Assembly: GCF_030931715.1 (NCBI RefSeq)
Contig: NZ_CP133261.1
Location: 1,736,001-1,800,000 of the forward strand
DNA: 64,000 nt
Direction: 5' to 3'
DNA from: Tissierella sp. MB52-C2
GTDB lineage: Bacteria; Bacillota; Clostridia; Tissierellales; Tissierellaceae
Shown piece by piece: positions 9,621 through 20,751 of this stretch. Positions within the stretch are counted from its first letter, which is position 1; the number at the start of each line of letters is the position of its first letter. The position numbers and the translations under genes were made by a program. Under the pieces are notes generated by a model, which did no database searches, was not told where the DNA came from, and worked only from the letters and a program-made list of their open reading frames with translations.

Positions 9621-10502
9621 CTATTCAACATTTTGGACTTGCTCTCTTATTTTTTCTAATTCTGCCTTTGCCTCTACTACTCTCTGAGAAATTAATACAT
9701 CATTTGCCTTTGAGCCAATGGTATTTATTTCTCTATTCATCTCTTGAATTAAGAAATCCAGCTTTTTACCTATTGAATTATTTTCATTCAATATAGAAAT
9801 AAATTGTTTTATATGTGATTTAAGCCTTACAACTTCTTCATTAATATTACACTTATCGGCAAATATGACTACCTCCGAAGTAATTCTGTCCTCATCTATA
9901 TTTATTTCTTTGTCTAGTAGTTCTCTAATTCTTTCTCTTAGCCGATCCTTATACTCTAATACTACTAAAGGGGATCTTTCTTCAATATCTAATATTATGT
10001 TTTCAATAGTATGAAGTTTTGATAACATATCTTCTTTTAATTCTTCCCCTTCTAGCTCTTTCATACTCATAATATCTTTCACTGCAATATCTAAAGCCTC
10101 TTTTAAACAGGACCATATAATATCTTCATCTAATTCTTTTCTTTCAGTTTTAATAATATCTGATAATCCTAATATATTAAATAGTTTAACACCTTCTGTT
10201 AAGTTTAACTCTGTAGATAAATGCTCTAAGGCTGATTTATAAGTTCTTGCTAATGGCACATCTACTTTAATATTTATTGCAGATTCATTTATATAGTCTA
10301 GATTAATATATACATCTATTTTCCCTCTATGAATTTCTTTTTTTATAATTTTTTTTATCTTCTCTTCAAGGTAAGAAATATGTCTAGGCATTTTTATTAT
10401 AATATCATTATATCTATGATTAACACCCTTTATCTCTACCTTTAAATTATATAGCTCATTGCTAAACTCCCCTCGTCCAAAACCAGTCATACTCTTAACC
10501 AT
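9621..10502 (-). CDS. YicC-family endoribonuclease
   Basis: The YicC/YloC family has an N-terminal YicC-like domain starting MVKSMTGFGRGE and a C-terminal DUF1732 domain with KLDFLIQEMNREINTIGSKA near the end. Members are RNases that act on small RNAs and structured substrates. I take the ATG at 10502 rather than the GTG at 10511, because the GAGGGG ribosome-binding site is 8 nt from the ATG and overlaps the GTG. The result is 293 aa. It leads the remA-gmk-rpoZ-coaBC cluster and is divergent from rqcH. Confidence 0.93.
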   Translation of the reverse strand: MVKSMTGFGRGEFSNELYNLKVEIKGVNHRYNDIIIKMPRHISYLEEKIKKIIKKEIHRGKIDVYINLDYINESAINIKVDVPLARTYKSALEHLSTELNLTEGVKLFNILGLSDIIKTERKELDEDIIWSCLKEALDIAVKDIMSMKELEGEELKEDMLSKLHTIENIILDIEERSPLVVLEYKDRLRERIRELLDKEINIDEDRITSEVVIFADKCNINEEVVRLKSHIKQFISILNENNSIGKKLDFLIQEMNREINTIGSKANDVLISQRVVEAKAELEKIREQVQNVE

Positions 10503-10683
10503 AATGAGCACCCCTCTTTTTTTATTGTCCTTTGTGCTTGAATAAATTATTATATAGCTTATATTGTTTTAAATCTACTATATATTACAAATTATTAATA
10601 TTTAATTTAGATTTCCTTTTAGTTTATTATTTTCAAATATAATGGTATACTTTTAATAGTTATATTTTATTGGAGGAATTTAT

Positions 10684-12459
10684 ATGTCATTTGATGGTAT
10701 AGTAACAAAATCAGTTGTTGAAGAGTTAAAAGAAAAATTAATTGGCGGTAGAGTAGATAAGATTTATCAGCAAGAAAATGATGAAATCTTGATTCATATT
10801 CATAGTAAGGGAATCAATTATAAATTAATCTTATCTGCCAGCAGCAATAATCCAAGGATATATCTAACTGATTATTCCAAAGCTAATCCTTCTTCTCCGC
10901 CGATGTTTTGTATGCTTCTTAGAAAACATCTTATTGGTGGAACAATTCTAAATATTGAACAGTTTAACTTAGATAGAATTATTTTCATAGATATATCTGC
11001 CATAGATGAATTAGGGCAGCCTACTGAAAAAAGAATAGTAATTGAAATAATGGGGAAACACAGCAATATTATATTAATAGATAAATCTTCATTTAAAATA
11101 ATAGACTCTGTTAAAAGAGTTTATGAAGACATGAGTAGGGTAAGACAAATACTTCCTGGTATAGTCTATGAGTATCCCCCTGTTCAAAATAAAGTTAATC
11201 CACTAATTGGTACAAGGGAAACCTTTTTTAATCTTATGGATTCATCAGATAAAAATTTACCATGCTTCAAATTTCTTTATCTAAATTATTTAGGGCTAAG
11301 TCCCTTAATCAGTAGAGAAGTTTGTTTTGATGCAGTATTAGATATAGATAGAACTATTGGCAGTCTATATGAAGAGGATAAAATTTCTTTATATAATTCA
11401 TTTAATAAATTAGTTTCAAAAGTAAAAAATAATGAATTTAATCCTGTTTCAATTTTATCTGATGGTTCTTCAGATATTATAGCCTTTCATGCATTGGAAC
11501 TAAATCAATTTGGTAAAGAAAATAAAGTTTATCTAGATTCAATATCAAAGCTGCTTGATAACTTCTACCATAGAAAAGATATTATGGATAGAATAGGGCA
11601 GAAATCACAGTCCATAAAGAAATCTATACAAGTAAAATTAGATAGGACTTTAAATAAACTTGGAAAACAAAAAGAAGAATTAATGGAAAGTCAGGATAGA
11701 GAAAAATATAAGGTATATGCTGATTTAATATCTGCAAACCTTCATAATATCCCTAGGGGAGTAGATAATATAGAGTTAGATAATTTTTATGATGAGAATA
11801 TGAATAAATTAAATATTCCTCTAGACATTAAGTCATCTCCCATAGCCAATGCTCAAAAATATTATAAGAAATATTCAAAACTTAAAAATGCCCATTTATT
11901 ATTAGAGGAACAAATACCTGAAACTGAAGATGAAATAAGATATTTAGAAAATGTTCTTATGGGTATTGAAAATTCAACTGAAGTTCAAGAATTAGATGAA
12001 ATCAAGGAAGAACTAATTAGTGAAGGTTATATTAAAGGTTCATTAAAAAAGAAAAAGAAAAAAGATGAAACTATGTCTAAACCACTTCATTATATTTCCC
12101 AAGATGGTTTCAATATTTATGTTGGAAAGAATAATAAACAAAATGATTATCTTACTTTACGTTTATCCAATAGGGATGATATATGGCTTCATGTACAGAA
12201 AATGCCAGGTAGCCATGTCATCATAGAGAAGAATGGACAAGAGATTCCAGAAACAACACTTGAAGAAGCTGGAATACTAGCTGCATATTTTAGTAAAGGA
12301 AAAAACTCTAATCATGTTCCAGTAGATTATACTGAAAGAAAAAATGTTAAGAAACCTAAAAATGCTAAAGCTGGAATGGTAATTTATGAAAACTTCAAAA
12401 CTTTAATTATCAATCCTTCAAAAAGCTTAGTAGATACTATAAAAAAGGTAGAAAATTAA
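10684..12459 (+). CDS. rqcH: RqcH, NFACT-family ribosome quality control factor
   Basis: This 591-aa protein is the bacterial Rqc2/NEMF homologue, which binds obstructed 50S subunits and adds C-terminal alanine tails. It was formerly annotated as fibronectin-binding protein. The N-terminal NFACT-N domain starts MSFDGIVTKSVVEEL. A long coiled-coil covers about 280-430. The C-terminal NFACT-R (DUF814) domain contains the conserved DIWLHVQKMPGSHV. It is the only plus-strand gene in the housekeeping block, with a TTGGAGGA ribosome-binding site, and converges on pyrR through a shared bidirectional terminator. Confidence 0.95.
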   Translation: MSFDGIVTKSVVEELKEKLIGGRVDKIYQQENDEILIHIHSKGINYKLILSASSNNPRIYLTDYSKANPSSPPMFCMLLRKHLIGGTILNIEQFNLDRIIFIDISAIDELGQPTEKRIVIEIMGKHSNIILIDKSSFKIIDSVKRVYEDMSRVRQILPGIVYEYPPVQNKVNPLIGTRETFFNLMDSSDKNLPCFKFLYLNYLGLSPLISREVCFDAVLDIDRTIGSLYEEDKISLYNSFNKLVSKVKNNEFNPVSILSDGSSDIIAFHALELNQFGKENKVYLDSISKLLDNFYHRKDIMDRIGQKSQSIKKSIQVKLDRTLNKLGKQKEELMESQDREKYKVYADLISANLHNIPRGVDNIELDNFYDENMNKLNIPLDIKSSPIANAQKYYKKYSKLKNAHLLLEEQIPETEDEIRYLENVLMGIENSTEVQELDEIKEELISEGYIKGSLKKKKKKDETMSKPLHYISQDGFNIYVGKNNKQNDYLTLRLSNRDDIWLHVQKMPGSHVIIEKNGQEIPETTLEEAGILAAYFSKGKNSNHVPVDYTERKNVKKPKNAKAGMVIYENFKTLIINPSKSLVDTIKKVEN

Positions 12460-12471
12460 TTTTCTACCTTT

Positions 12472-12474
<3 letters not shown>
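12445..12474. terminator. Bidirectional terminator between rqcH and pyrR
   Basis: A perfect inverted repeat with arms AAAAGGTAGAAAA and TTTTCTACCTTTT around a TTAA loop overlaps the rqcH stop codon and runs up to the pyrR stop. It is flanked by A and T tracts, so it can terminate both convergent genes. Confidence 0.85.
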
Positions 12475-13930
<1,456 letters not shown>

Positions 13931-13939
13931 TTTTCTCTC

Positions 13940-14395
13940 CTATACTTCATATTTATCCAATAAAACTAAAATTAAAATAATTATAGTTCCTATAACTATA
14001 GATATATCTGCTATATTAAAAACAGGAAATTCATATCTATTAAATAATCTAAAACTTAAAAAATCTACAACATATCCAAATCTAACTCTATCTATAAAAT
14101 TACCTATGGTGCCCCCTAAAAACATTCCTAAACCTATTCTAGTAAAAAGATTGATTTTATGATAATTTTTTACTAGAAAAACAGAAATAGAACTTATTAC
14201 TATGAGAGTTATAATAACAAAGAATATTTTTTTGTTCTGTAAAATTCCAAAAGCTGCACCATAGTTTTCAACATAACTTAGCCTAAAAAAATTAGGTATT
14301 ACAACATGTGAGTAGGTGTCCTTTAGGTATTTAATTGCAGCGTATTTACTTATTTGATCGAGCAAAACAATGATAATAGATAGTACAAATATCAA
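13940..14395 (-). CDS. lspA: Lipoprotein signal peptidase (signal peptidase II)
   Basis: It cleaves the signal peptide of prolipoproteins in the membrane. The 151-aa protein has four hydrophobic segments, the ENYGAAFGI motif (43-51), and the two catalytic aspartates in GNFIDR (D102) and FNIAD (D130). The start is TTG, 7-8 nt after AGGAGGG. It would process the lipoproteins encoded at 46316 and 52256. Neighbour order lspA-rluD-pyrR is standard. Confidence 0.96.
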   Translation of the reverse strand: MIFVLSIIIVLLDQISKYAAIKYLKDTYSHVVIPNFFRLSYVENYGAAFGILQNKKIFFVIITLIVISSISVFLVKNYHKINLFTRIGLGMFLGGTIGNFIDRVRFGYVVDFLSFRLFNRYEFPVFNIADISIVIGTIIILILVLLDKYEV

Positions 14396-14477
14396 AACTT
14401 ATCCCTCCTAATCTTTTAGATATACATTCTATTTTATATTATTGTAATATGAATATCAATAGTTAGACCAACTTAAA

Positions 14478-14508
14478 AAATTCTCTGGAATTATACACCA
14501 GAGAATTT
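14478..14508 (-). terminator. Terminator after the TraR/DksA-type gene
   Basis: Inverted repeat with arms AAATTCTCTGG and CCAGAGAATTT, followed on the minus strand by a T run. It directly abuts the stop codon of the gene at 14509-15144 and separates it from lspA. Confidence 0.85.
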
Positions 14509-15144
14509 TTACTTTAAAGTCTCATCATAGTATTCTTGAGATATATTTTCTATTTCTTCAACTCCATCTCCACCATCGCCATCTTGCTCATCATCAACCA
14601 TTAAAAGATCTCCTGTATGAAATGATGGATCATCTGAAACATAATTATAAGAAGCTACTTTTTGATAAGAATCTTCTCTATCAAATTCGACCATATCTTC
14701 AGTGGTATCACTAAATGAAGTCGTATTTTCTTCATCTATAGAGACAAATTGTCTATATTCTACTTCTCTATTTGGTGTGATAGTAATATCATTGGAACAT
14801 TCTATACAATTTTTCAAATAAGGTATAAGATCTAGTCTTTCTTCTTGTATCTTTTTTCCACATGATCTACATATCCCATAATCTCCGTTTTCCATATCTT
14901 CAAAGGAGTTTTCCACCTCATGTAAGGTATCCTTTATACTGTTTTTAAATCCATTGTCTTGTTCCATCATAAACAACTCTGTTCCAACATCTGCAGGATG
15001 ATTATCATAATTAGATAATTCACTATAATATATATCCATTGAGCCATATTCTTCCATATTGTTCATATTATTTAATGTTTTTAGTAATTTTTCTTTTTCT
15101 TCCACTAATTTATTTTTTAAATAATGAAGTTTATCTTTATCCAT
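14509..15144 (-). CDS. TraR/DksA C4 zinc-finger protein (YteA type)
   Basis: The 211-aa protein has an N-terminal coiled-coil and a C4 zinc finger C92-x2-C95 / C113-x2-C116 as in TraR/DksA proteins. It is the YteA-like Firmicutes type, encoded close to lspA. DksA itself binds in the RNA polymerase secondary channel; whether the YteA type does so is unproven. The C-terminal 80 residues are acidic (DDEQDGDGGDGVEE). GGAGG ribosome-binding site; followed by a clear terminator, so it is probably a monocistronic unit. Confidence 0.88.
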   Translation of the reverse strand: MDKDKLHYLKNKLVEEKEKLLKTLNNMNNMEEYGSMDIYYSELSNYDNHPADVGTELFMMEQDNGFKNSIKDTLHEVENSFEDMENGDYGICRSCGKKIQEERLDLIPYLKNCIECSNDITITPNREVEYRQFVSIDEENTTSFSDTTEDMVEFDREDSYQKVASYNYVSDDPSFHTGDLLMVDDEQDGDGGDGVEEIENISQEYYDETLK

Positions 15145-15261
15145 AGTTGCCTCCAGTTTAGTAATATAATTTAGTCTTAAATAATAATATAACCAGTGGA
15201 ATAATAAACATTCAATATTTAAATTAGAATAAAATTACATTATTAAAAATATATTTTAAAT

Positions 15262-16014
15262 TTATATTAATTCCTTATATAAGTCCTCAAATTCTTTAAA
15301 ATTAAGAGATTGCATACCATCTGACAAGGCTTTTTCTGGTTCAGGATGTATCTCAACAATTATACCATCTGCATCTAAAGCTTTAGCAGCCTTTGAAGCA
15401 GGTAAAACTAATTCTTTTCTTCCTGTACCATGAGACGGATCAACAAATATAGGATAATCAGATATTTCTTTTAATATGGGAACACTCATTAAATCTAAAG
15501 TATTCCTTGTATAATCTTCAAAAGTTCTAATTCCTCTTTCACATAGTATTATTTTTTCATTTCCTTCTGCCCTAATATACTCTGCTGCCATTATCCATTC
15601 TTTAATCGTTGCACTCATACCTCTCTTTAGCATTACTGGTTTATTAGTCTTTCCAATTTCCTTCAGAAGAGAAAAATTTTGCATATTTCTAGATCCAATC
15701 TGAATAATATCAATATAATCATGGGATGAATCTATATCTCTAGGATCCATTATTTCAGAAATTATACTAAACCCGTATTTTTGTTTTATATCATAAAGTA
15801 TCTCTAGGCCTTCTAACCCTAATCCCTGAAAGGAATTTGGATTAGTTCTAGGTTTAAATGCACCGCCACGTAATATCTTAACTCCCATTTTTTGTAGGAA
15901 TTCACCTATTTCGTCCATTTGCTTATAATTCTCTACAGCACAGGGACCTGCTATAATATTAAAAGACTTGTCTCCAATGTGTAAATCCCTATTTATTTCA
16001 ATTCTTCTACTCAT
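15262..16014 (-). CDS. aroF: 3-deoxy-7-phosphoheptulonate (DAHP) synthase, AroF type
   Basis: This is the first enzyme of the shikimate pathway (PEP + erythrose 4-phosphate). It is the short type-I-beta form of 250 aa without a fused regulatory domain. Motifs: IIAGPCAVEN, KPRTNPNSFQGLG (Lys and Arg bind PEP), ILCERGIRTF and DPSHGTG (metal ligands). I chose the ATG at 16014 because a TTGGAGG ribosome-binding site lies 7-8 nt before it; an upstream ATG would add 11 hydrophobic residues with no site. No other aro genes are nearby. Confidence 0.93.
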   Translation of the reverse strand: MSRRIEINRDLHIGDKSFNIIAGPCAVENYKQMDEIGEFLQKMGVKILRGGAFKPRTNPNSFQGLGLEGLEILYDIKQKYGFSIISEIMDPRDIDSSHDYIDIIQIGSRNMQNFSLLKEIGKTNKPVMLKRGMSATIKEWIMAAEYIRAEGNEKIILCERGIRTFEDYTRNTLDLMSVPILKEISDYPIFVDPSHGTGRKELVLPASKAAKALDADGIIVEIHPEPEKALSDGMQSLNFKEFEDLYKELI

Positions 16015-16070
16015 CTTTCTTCCTCCAACTACCAATATAATAATCATCCTTTTAAAGAAAAAAGAGGCTA

Positions 16071-16604
16071 CTATGCCCCTAAATCATCTACTCCATTTAA
16101 ATCTTGACCTTCGTCTATAGTCATTTCTTCTAGTATTAAATCTTTACTCTTGCTTTCATAATCCTCGTGAAATTCTTCTAAAGCAATAAGCTGTGCTTTA
16201 ATAAAGGTTTCATATCTATTTTTAAAGATAAAGATTTCTTTTTTCAGATGATCATATTCTTTCATTATATTTTTCACTTCATCTCTAGCTGCATTAATTC
16301 TATTTTTGGATTGAATTTCAGCATCTTCTATTATTAACTCTGCTTTTTTTCTTGCAGAACTTGTCACTTCATCTGCCGTACTTTGAGCAATAACTAAGGT
16401 GCTTTTTAAGGTTTCTTCTAAATTATTATATTGTCTTATTTGATCTGTCAACATTCCTATCTTGTCTTTAAGTTCAATATTCTCTCTATATAATTTTTCA
16501 TAATCATCATTGATAGCATCTAAATATGCATCAACCTCACGACTATTATATCCACCTAATGCTTTCTTAAATTCTTTACTTTGTATGTCTAATGGTGTAA
16601 TCAT
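16071..16604 (-). CDS. divIVA: DivIVA-family cell division / polarity protein
   Basis: The protein (177 aa from the ATG at 16604) begins with the membrane-binding DivIVA domain MITPLDIQSKEFKKALGGY followed by SREVDAYLD, then a long coiled-coil to about residue 155. DivIVA binds negatively curved membrane at septa and poles. The ATG is chosen over the GTG three codons upstream because GGAG lies 8 nt before it. It is the last gene of the sepF-yggT-ylmH-divIVA cluster, as in Bacillus and Clostridia. Confidence 0.94.
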   Translation of the reverse strand: MITPLDIQSKEFKKALGGYNSREVDAYLDAINDDYEKLYRENIELKDKIGMLTDQIRQYNNLEETLKSTLVIAQSTADEVTSSARKKAELIIEDAEIQSKNRINAARDEVKNIMKEYDHLKKEIFIFKNRYETFIKAQLIALEEFHEDYESKSKDLILEEMTIDEGQDLNGVDDLGA

Positions 16605-16618
16605 TTTCCTCACTCCAT

Positions 16619-17404
16619 TTAAATTAATATTCTTATAGTAGCCTTTATTTTACCTTTTTTACTTATTCCCTCAACAGAGTGTAGTGCAGAACGCCCATAT
16701 CCTCTTACAGAAACTATATCCCCAACGGCAATATCTTTAGAGGACTTATTTATAGGTTCCCAGTTAACTTTCACATATTCAGACTTAATTATATCTATAC
16801 TCTCTTGTCTTGATAAATTATAAGCAGCACTAATATATACATCAAGTCTATATGAAGATAGTATCTTATTAATTTCTTTATATTCAGATTCAACAAAAGA
16901 TATGGCATCTAAAGACTTCTCTTCTACTGTTACTTTAGTATTCTTAATTCTGTTTAGATTGAATAAAATAAAATCGCTTATTTCTTGCTTTACTATTATA
17001 TCCGCATAACCTTCATGTACTAAAATATCCCCTATTTTTGTTCTCTTTATACCAAGATTAAGTATTGAACCTAAAAAATCTTTATGTGATAATCCATCTG
17101 TATCCACATTTACTCGTAAACAGATAATATCTTTAGGAACATCTATTTTTCTATAATAATCAGGATAAATGTTTATAATCTGTCTTTCAGCTTGTATAAT
17201 TCCACCATTTTCTAAATAATTTATTTCCATAAATCTATTAAGAATTGACTTGGCTAATAATCTTTCATAAGGATCCATAAAATCTGTAGATTCAAAGGAA
17301 TGATTAGTAAGCACCACTTCAATTTTGTCTATTATTCTTCGCATTTCAATAATCTTATCATTATCTTTAATATGCGAAATATATTTTTCCCTATCTATTT
17401 TCAT
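16619..17404 (-). CDS. ylmH: YlmH-type S4-domain RNA-binding protein
   Basis: The 261-aa protein matches the YlmH family: an N-terminal RNA-binding region, then a C-terminal S4 domain (about 183-245, with LSRQESIDIIKSEYVKVN). YlmH is located with sepF and divIVA in Firmicutes and is implicated in ribosome rescue and division. The ribosome-binding site before the ATG is weak. It follows YggT by 12 bp, so translation is probably coupled. Confidence 0.92.
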   Translation of the reverse strand: MKIDREKYISHIKDNDKIIEMRRIIDKIEVVLTNHSFESTDFMDPYERLLAKSILNRFMEINYLENGGIIQAERQIINIYPDYYRKIDVPKDIICLRVNVDTDGLSHKDFLGSILNLGIKRTKIGDILVHEGYADIIVKQEISDFILFNLNRIKNTKVTVEEKSLDAISFVESEYKEINKILSSYRLDVYISAAYNLSRQESIDIIKSEYVKVNWEPINKSSKDIAVGDIVSVRGYGRSALHSVEGISKKGKIKATIRILI

Positions 17405-17416
17405 GTCAATATATAC

Positions 17417-17683
17417 CTATAATAAAATTCTACCAACAAGGTAATATATTATTCTTAAAAATATAATAGCTACTACTGGTGAAAAGTCAAACATTCCAGT
17501 TTTTATACCAGTCTTATCAAGTAAATTCCTGGCAGTTCCAAGAACAGGCTCTGTCAATTCATAAACAAATTTAATAACAATATTCTCTCCACGGATATTT
17601 AAGAAAGAAAATATTATCCTTACTAGAATTAGTAATTCAATTAAGTTAAGCAATATTGTAATGGACTTATATAAAAGTATCAT
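17417..17683 (-). CDS. YggT-family membrane protein
   Basis: The 88-aa protein has two hydrophobic segments (about 5-30 and 62-85) and the YggT signature region with RIIFSFLNIRG and a EPVLGTARNLL segment. The function is not settled; it always travels with sepF and ylmH and is thought to act in division or envelope functions. Placed between sepF and ylmH. Confidence 0.9.
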   Translation of the reverse strand: MILLYKSITILLNLIELLILVRIIFSFLNIRGENIVIKFVYELTEPVLGTARNLLDKTGIKTGMFDFSPVVAIIFLRIIYYLVGRILL

Positions 17684-17702
17684 TAATATAATCTACTCCT
17701 TC

Positions 17703-18143
17703 TTACCAAGAAAATAATCCCCTACTCTTTAGTTCTTCTTTTAATCCATCTATTTCTACATTACTAGGGGCAAAGATAAAGATATCCTTTGTAACCTTTT
17801 GAATATTCCCTTCCATTGCATATAATCCACCGCTGATAAAATCAAAGATTTGTCTCTTAATTCCATTATCTAACTGCTCTAAGTTTACTATAACTGTCTT
17901 TCTAGATTTTAAATCATCTATGATGCTTGGTGCTTCGTCGTAACTAAGAGGTTCATGTACTACAATCTTCATATTACTATTAGTATGGATATTTACTACT
18001 TTATTATTTACCTTTTTTGTTTTTGTTGGTACTACTGTATCATAGTCTTCATCATAATCTATATATTCTTCCTCATATCTCTCTTCTTCCTCTAAATCCT
18101 GTACTCCTATAAAATATTTAATCTTATCCATAAAAGTATTCAT
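17703..18143 (-). CDS. sepF: SepF, FtsZ-associated cell division protein
   Basis: SepF bundles FtsZ and tethers it to the membrane. The 146-aa protein has an N-terminal amphipathic start (MNTFMDKIKYFIG), an acidic linker (EEEERYEEEYIDYDED) and the SepF core with NLEQLDNGIKRQIFDFISGG, shown here in part, ending VTKDIFIFAPSNVEI. I chose the ATG at 18143, 5 nt after AGGAGGG; the longer reading would overlap yggS. Gap to yggS is 10 bp. Confidence 0.95.
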   Translation of the reverse strand: MNTFMDKIKYFIGVQDLEEEERYEEEYIDYDEDYDTVVPTKTKKVNNKVVNIHTNSNMKIVVHEPLSYDEAPSIIDDLKSRKTVIVNLEQLDNGIKRQIFDFISGGLYAMEGNIQKVTKDIFIFAPSNVEIDGLKEELKSRGLFSW

Positions 18144-18153
18144 TGTATCCCTC

Positions 18154-18858
18154 CTAATAATTTCTTTTTCCAAATATATTAGATCCAACTCTAATCATAT
18201 TTGAACCTTCCTCTATGGCTAACTCATAATCGTTTGACATTCCCATGGATAAATAATCCATAGATAGTTCTTTATAATTTCTGCTTTTTATGTCTTCTTT
18301 TAAATTGTATAAAGTTCTAAAAACCTTTCTTAAAACTTCCTCATCACTTGTATGAGGTGCTATGGTCATTAGTCCTCTAATTCTAATGTTTTCTAAAACT
18401 AAAACTTTTTCTAAAAAACTTAGTACTTCATTTACTTCAAGTCCAAATTTAGTTTCTTCTTCAGCTACATTGACTTGTAATAGAACCTCTGTAATTATTC
18501 CTTCTTTTTTTGACCTTTTGTCTAGTTCATTAGCTAATGACAGTCTATCTAAAGAATGTACTAACCTTGTTCTATTGATAATGTTTCTTACTTTATTAGT
18601 CTGTAGGTGCCCTATCATGTGATAATTTATTTTATTCCCTAATGCTTCATACTTAATGTCTAATTCTTGAACTCTATTTTCTCCTATATTGACAATTCCA
18701 TAATCAAGGGCTTCTTTTATCCTATCAATATCAATGGTTTTCGTCACAGCTATTAACTCTACTTTTTCTCCATCTCTACCTGATCTCTTTAAGGCTTTTT
18801 CAACGTTTTCTTCTATAATCTGTATATTGTCTTGAATAGATATTTTTATCCCCTCCAT
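18154..18858 (-). CDS. YggS-family pyridoxal-phosphate homeostasis protein
   Basis: The 234-aa PLP-binding TIM-barrel protein has the PLP lysine in ELIAVTKTI, and GENRVQEL, HMIGHLQTNKV and the SMGMSNDYELAIEEG phosphate-binding region. It buffers PLP and has no known enzymatic activity. The ATG overlaps the A of the upstream TAA stop (TAAATG), and the nearest Shine-Dalgarno, AAGGA, is rather far (about 13 nt), so translation probably depends on coupling to the HlyD-like gene. Confidence 0.94.
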   Translation of the reverse strand: MEGIKISIQDNIQIIEENVEKALKRSGRDGEKVELIAVTKTIDIDRIKEALDYGIVNIGENRVQELDIKYEALGNKINYHMIGHLQTNKVRNIINRTRLVHSLDRLSLANELDKRSKKEGIITEVLLQVNVAEEETKFGLEVNEVLSFLEKVLVLENIRIRGLMTIAPHTSDEEVLRKVFRTLYNLKEDIKSRNYKELSMDYLSMGMSNDYELAIEEGSNMIRVGSNIFGKRNY

Positions 18859-20142
18859 TTAGTTAAGTATTTGTCCTTCTTTTATACTAGTGGTATTTAT
18901 AAATATTTCATCAAATAATGTAATGGTTTTTGTAGGCTTTTCTTCACCTTCCAATAAAATATTACCGTTATCACCCATATCAACATACGTATAATCATTA
19001 TCTTGACCTATGATTTTTACAGGCCTAAACTTCACTATACCACTTTTATCTTTAATATATACCCCTGATAAATTATCTTTATCTATTATCGCTTTAGTAG
19101 GTATCCTATAGCCCTCTTTTCTACTTTGTATAACATCAACACTTGTAAATCTAATATCGTAATAATCATGTAGCTTAGTAGTAAATCTTACTATCATAAC
19201 TCCTTTTTTCCCTGATTCATTAATTGAAACAATTCTTCCCTTTAGATCATAATTGTTTTCATTCATCTGAATCTGAACGCTGTCTCCTACTTCAAAGCCT
19301 TTTATTTCTTTTAGATCTTCTATTTTCATAGCAATATACCATTCAAAATTATCTATTATTTTATATATAGGTTGTCCAACATCTACTTCAGTTTTTACCT
19401 CATTTTTTTTAGACTTAATTGAATTTAATTTATCATAAGTATAGTTTTCTAATTCTTTAGGTAAATAAGTTTCTTCATAGCCATCTATTATATAAGATAC
19501 AATCCCACCGTGTGCTGAATAGTACTTTGCATGATTACTCTTGATTTCTTCATTTATGACTTCTCTTTTAGATTTTAAATTTCCTAAACTTTGGCCTGCA
19601 AGAGTATTGGAAAAGGAAACATCTTTAATCTTTTCATCATATAATGCTAATTGGTCTTTAAGCAAATATATTTCATCAAAATTTCCCGCAATTATACTTG
19701 ATTGTAATTCATCTACTAAAGATTCTTTTAGATTTTCTACCTTCTCTTTTTCATTTATTATTAACTTAGTTTCAGCTTCAGATTTTTCTAAAGCTGAAAT
19801 AGACTCTTCCACTTGTTCCAACTCTTCTTTTAAGGAAGATGTATCTTTCAATGAATTAACAGATACAACCTCAGAACCTGCCGCTAATCTAGTACCTTCA
19901 GCAGCCAACATTTCTAATTGTCCCTTAACTTCTGATTTTATTACTGTTTCATGTTTTATCAAAAAACCTTCAGCAGAAAACTTAGTAGTTAAATCTCCTA
20001 TTTCGGGAAGGATCGTCTTTGCACCATTAGCAAGTAATGATGGAACAGATCTAAACAATAGATATAAAACCACAAAGGATATTATTATAATTCGAACATT
20101 TTTTCTTTTTCTTCTGCTCTTTTCTCTTTTATCATAAGACAT
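18859..20142 (-). CDS. HlyD-like membrane protein (efflux adaptor type)
   Basis: The 427-aa protein has one N-terminal membrane anchor after a basic stretch (KREKSRRKRKNVR), a lipoyl/barrel-sandwich region split by a coiled-coil (about 85-200) and a C-terminal beta-barrel (about 265-425) as in HlyD/AcrA-type adaptors. No transporter gene is adjacent; instead it precedes yggS-sepF, a conserved arrangement in Clostridia, which hints at an envelope or division role. ATG at 20142 has AAGG 9 nt before it. Function is inferred from fold only. Confidence 0.8.
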   Translation of the reverse strand: MSYDKREKSRRKRKNVRIIIISFVVLYLLFRSVPSLLANGAKTILPEIGDLTTKFSAEGFLIKHETVIKSEVKGQLEMLAAEGTRLAAGSEVVSVNSLKDTSSLKEELEQVEESISALEKSEAETKLIINEKEKVENLKESLVDELQSSIIAGNFDEIYLLKDQLALYDEKIKDVSFSNTLAGQSLGNLKSKREVINEEIKSNHAKYYSAHGGIVSYIIDGYEETYLPKELENYTYDKLNSIKSKKNEVKTEVDVGQPIYKIIDNFEWYIAMKIEDLKEIKGFEVGDSVQIQMNENNYDLKGRIVSINESGKKGVMIVRFTTKLHDYYDIRFTSVDVIQSRKEGYRIPTKAIIDKDNLSGVYIKDKSGIVKFRPVKIIGQDNDYTYVDMGDNGNILLEGEEKPTKTITLFDEIFINTTSIKEGQILN

Positions 20143-20165
20143 AAGCTTCACCCTTTGTATATCTT

Positions 20166-20540
20166 TTAACTGAAAAACTTTCCATAGGTACTCAATATCT
20201 TAAATTTCTCAATATTGTCGATTTGGAATACCTTTATTTCATCTTTATGTGTAACCATCAATATAGATTTATCCTTCTTCTTAGCACCTAAAAGGATTCC
20301 ATTATATTTCTTTTTTTCTTTTGTTATAACTTTAATTTCATCTCCTGCCTTTGCTCTTATACCATCTAATATAAACTCCTTCATATCAGCTTCTTTTAAA
20401 TGTTCTGGAGTTACTATTTTTTTATCTATAATCACTATATTATTTTTTAAATATAATTTTTCTTTTAAAATTACAAATATATATCCAAATACACTTGTTA
20501 TGAAAAGTAAAATTAAAATGGTCTGAATATATTCCAACAA
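20166..20540 (-). CDS. Hypothetical membrane-anchored protein
   Basis: I do not recognise the family. From the TTG at 20540 (7 nt after GGAGG) it is 124 aa: one N-terminal membrane helix (YIQTILILLFITSVFGYIFV), then a basic, beta-rich cytoplasmic domain with a KVITKEKKKYNGILLGAKKK stretch, perhaps an SH3-like or Sm-like small barrel. A longer reading from 20594 lacks a ribosome-binding site. It is the first gene of the HlyD-YggS-SepF-DivIVA cluster. Confidence 0.65.
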   Translation of the reverse strand: MLEYIQTILILLFITSVFGYIFVILKEKLYLKNNIVIIDKKIVTPEHLKEADMKEFILDGIRAKAGDEIKVITKEKKKYNGILLGAKKKDKSILMVTHKDEIKVFQIDNIEKFKILSTYGKFFS

Positions 20541-20751
20541 GCTAACACCTCCGAATTCAAAATATACTAATAGTATAACATAATCAAATGCCATTTTAAA
20601 CTACTTTACAAAATCAATTATGATACTAAAGTACTTATTTTAAATTTTTAATATTTATCAATTATGATAATATTTATTTAGATTGTCGTATCTTTCATAT
20701 AATTGTAGAATTTGTAGATTATTTGCGGTTTAGCTGTTTCTTAAGGGCACT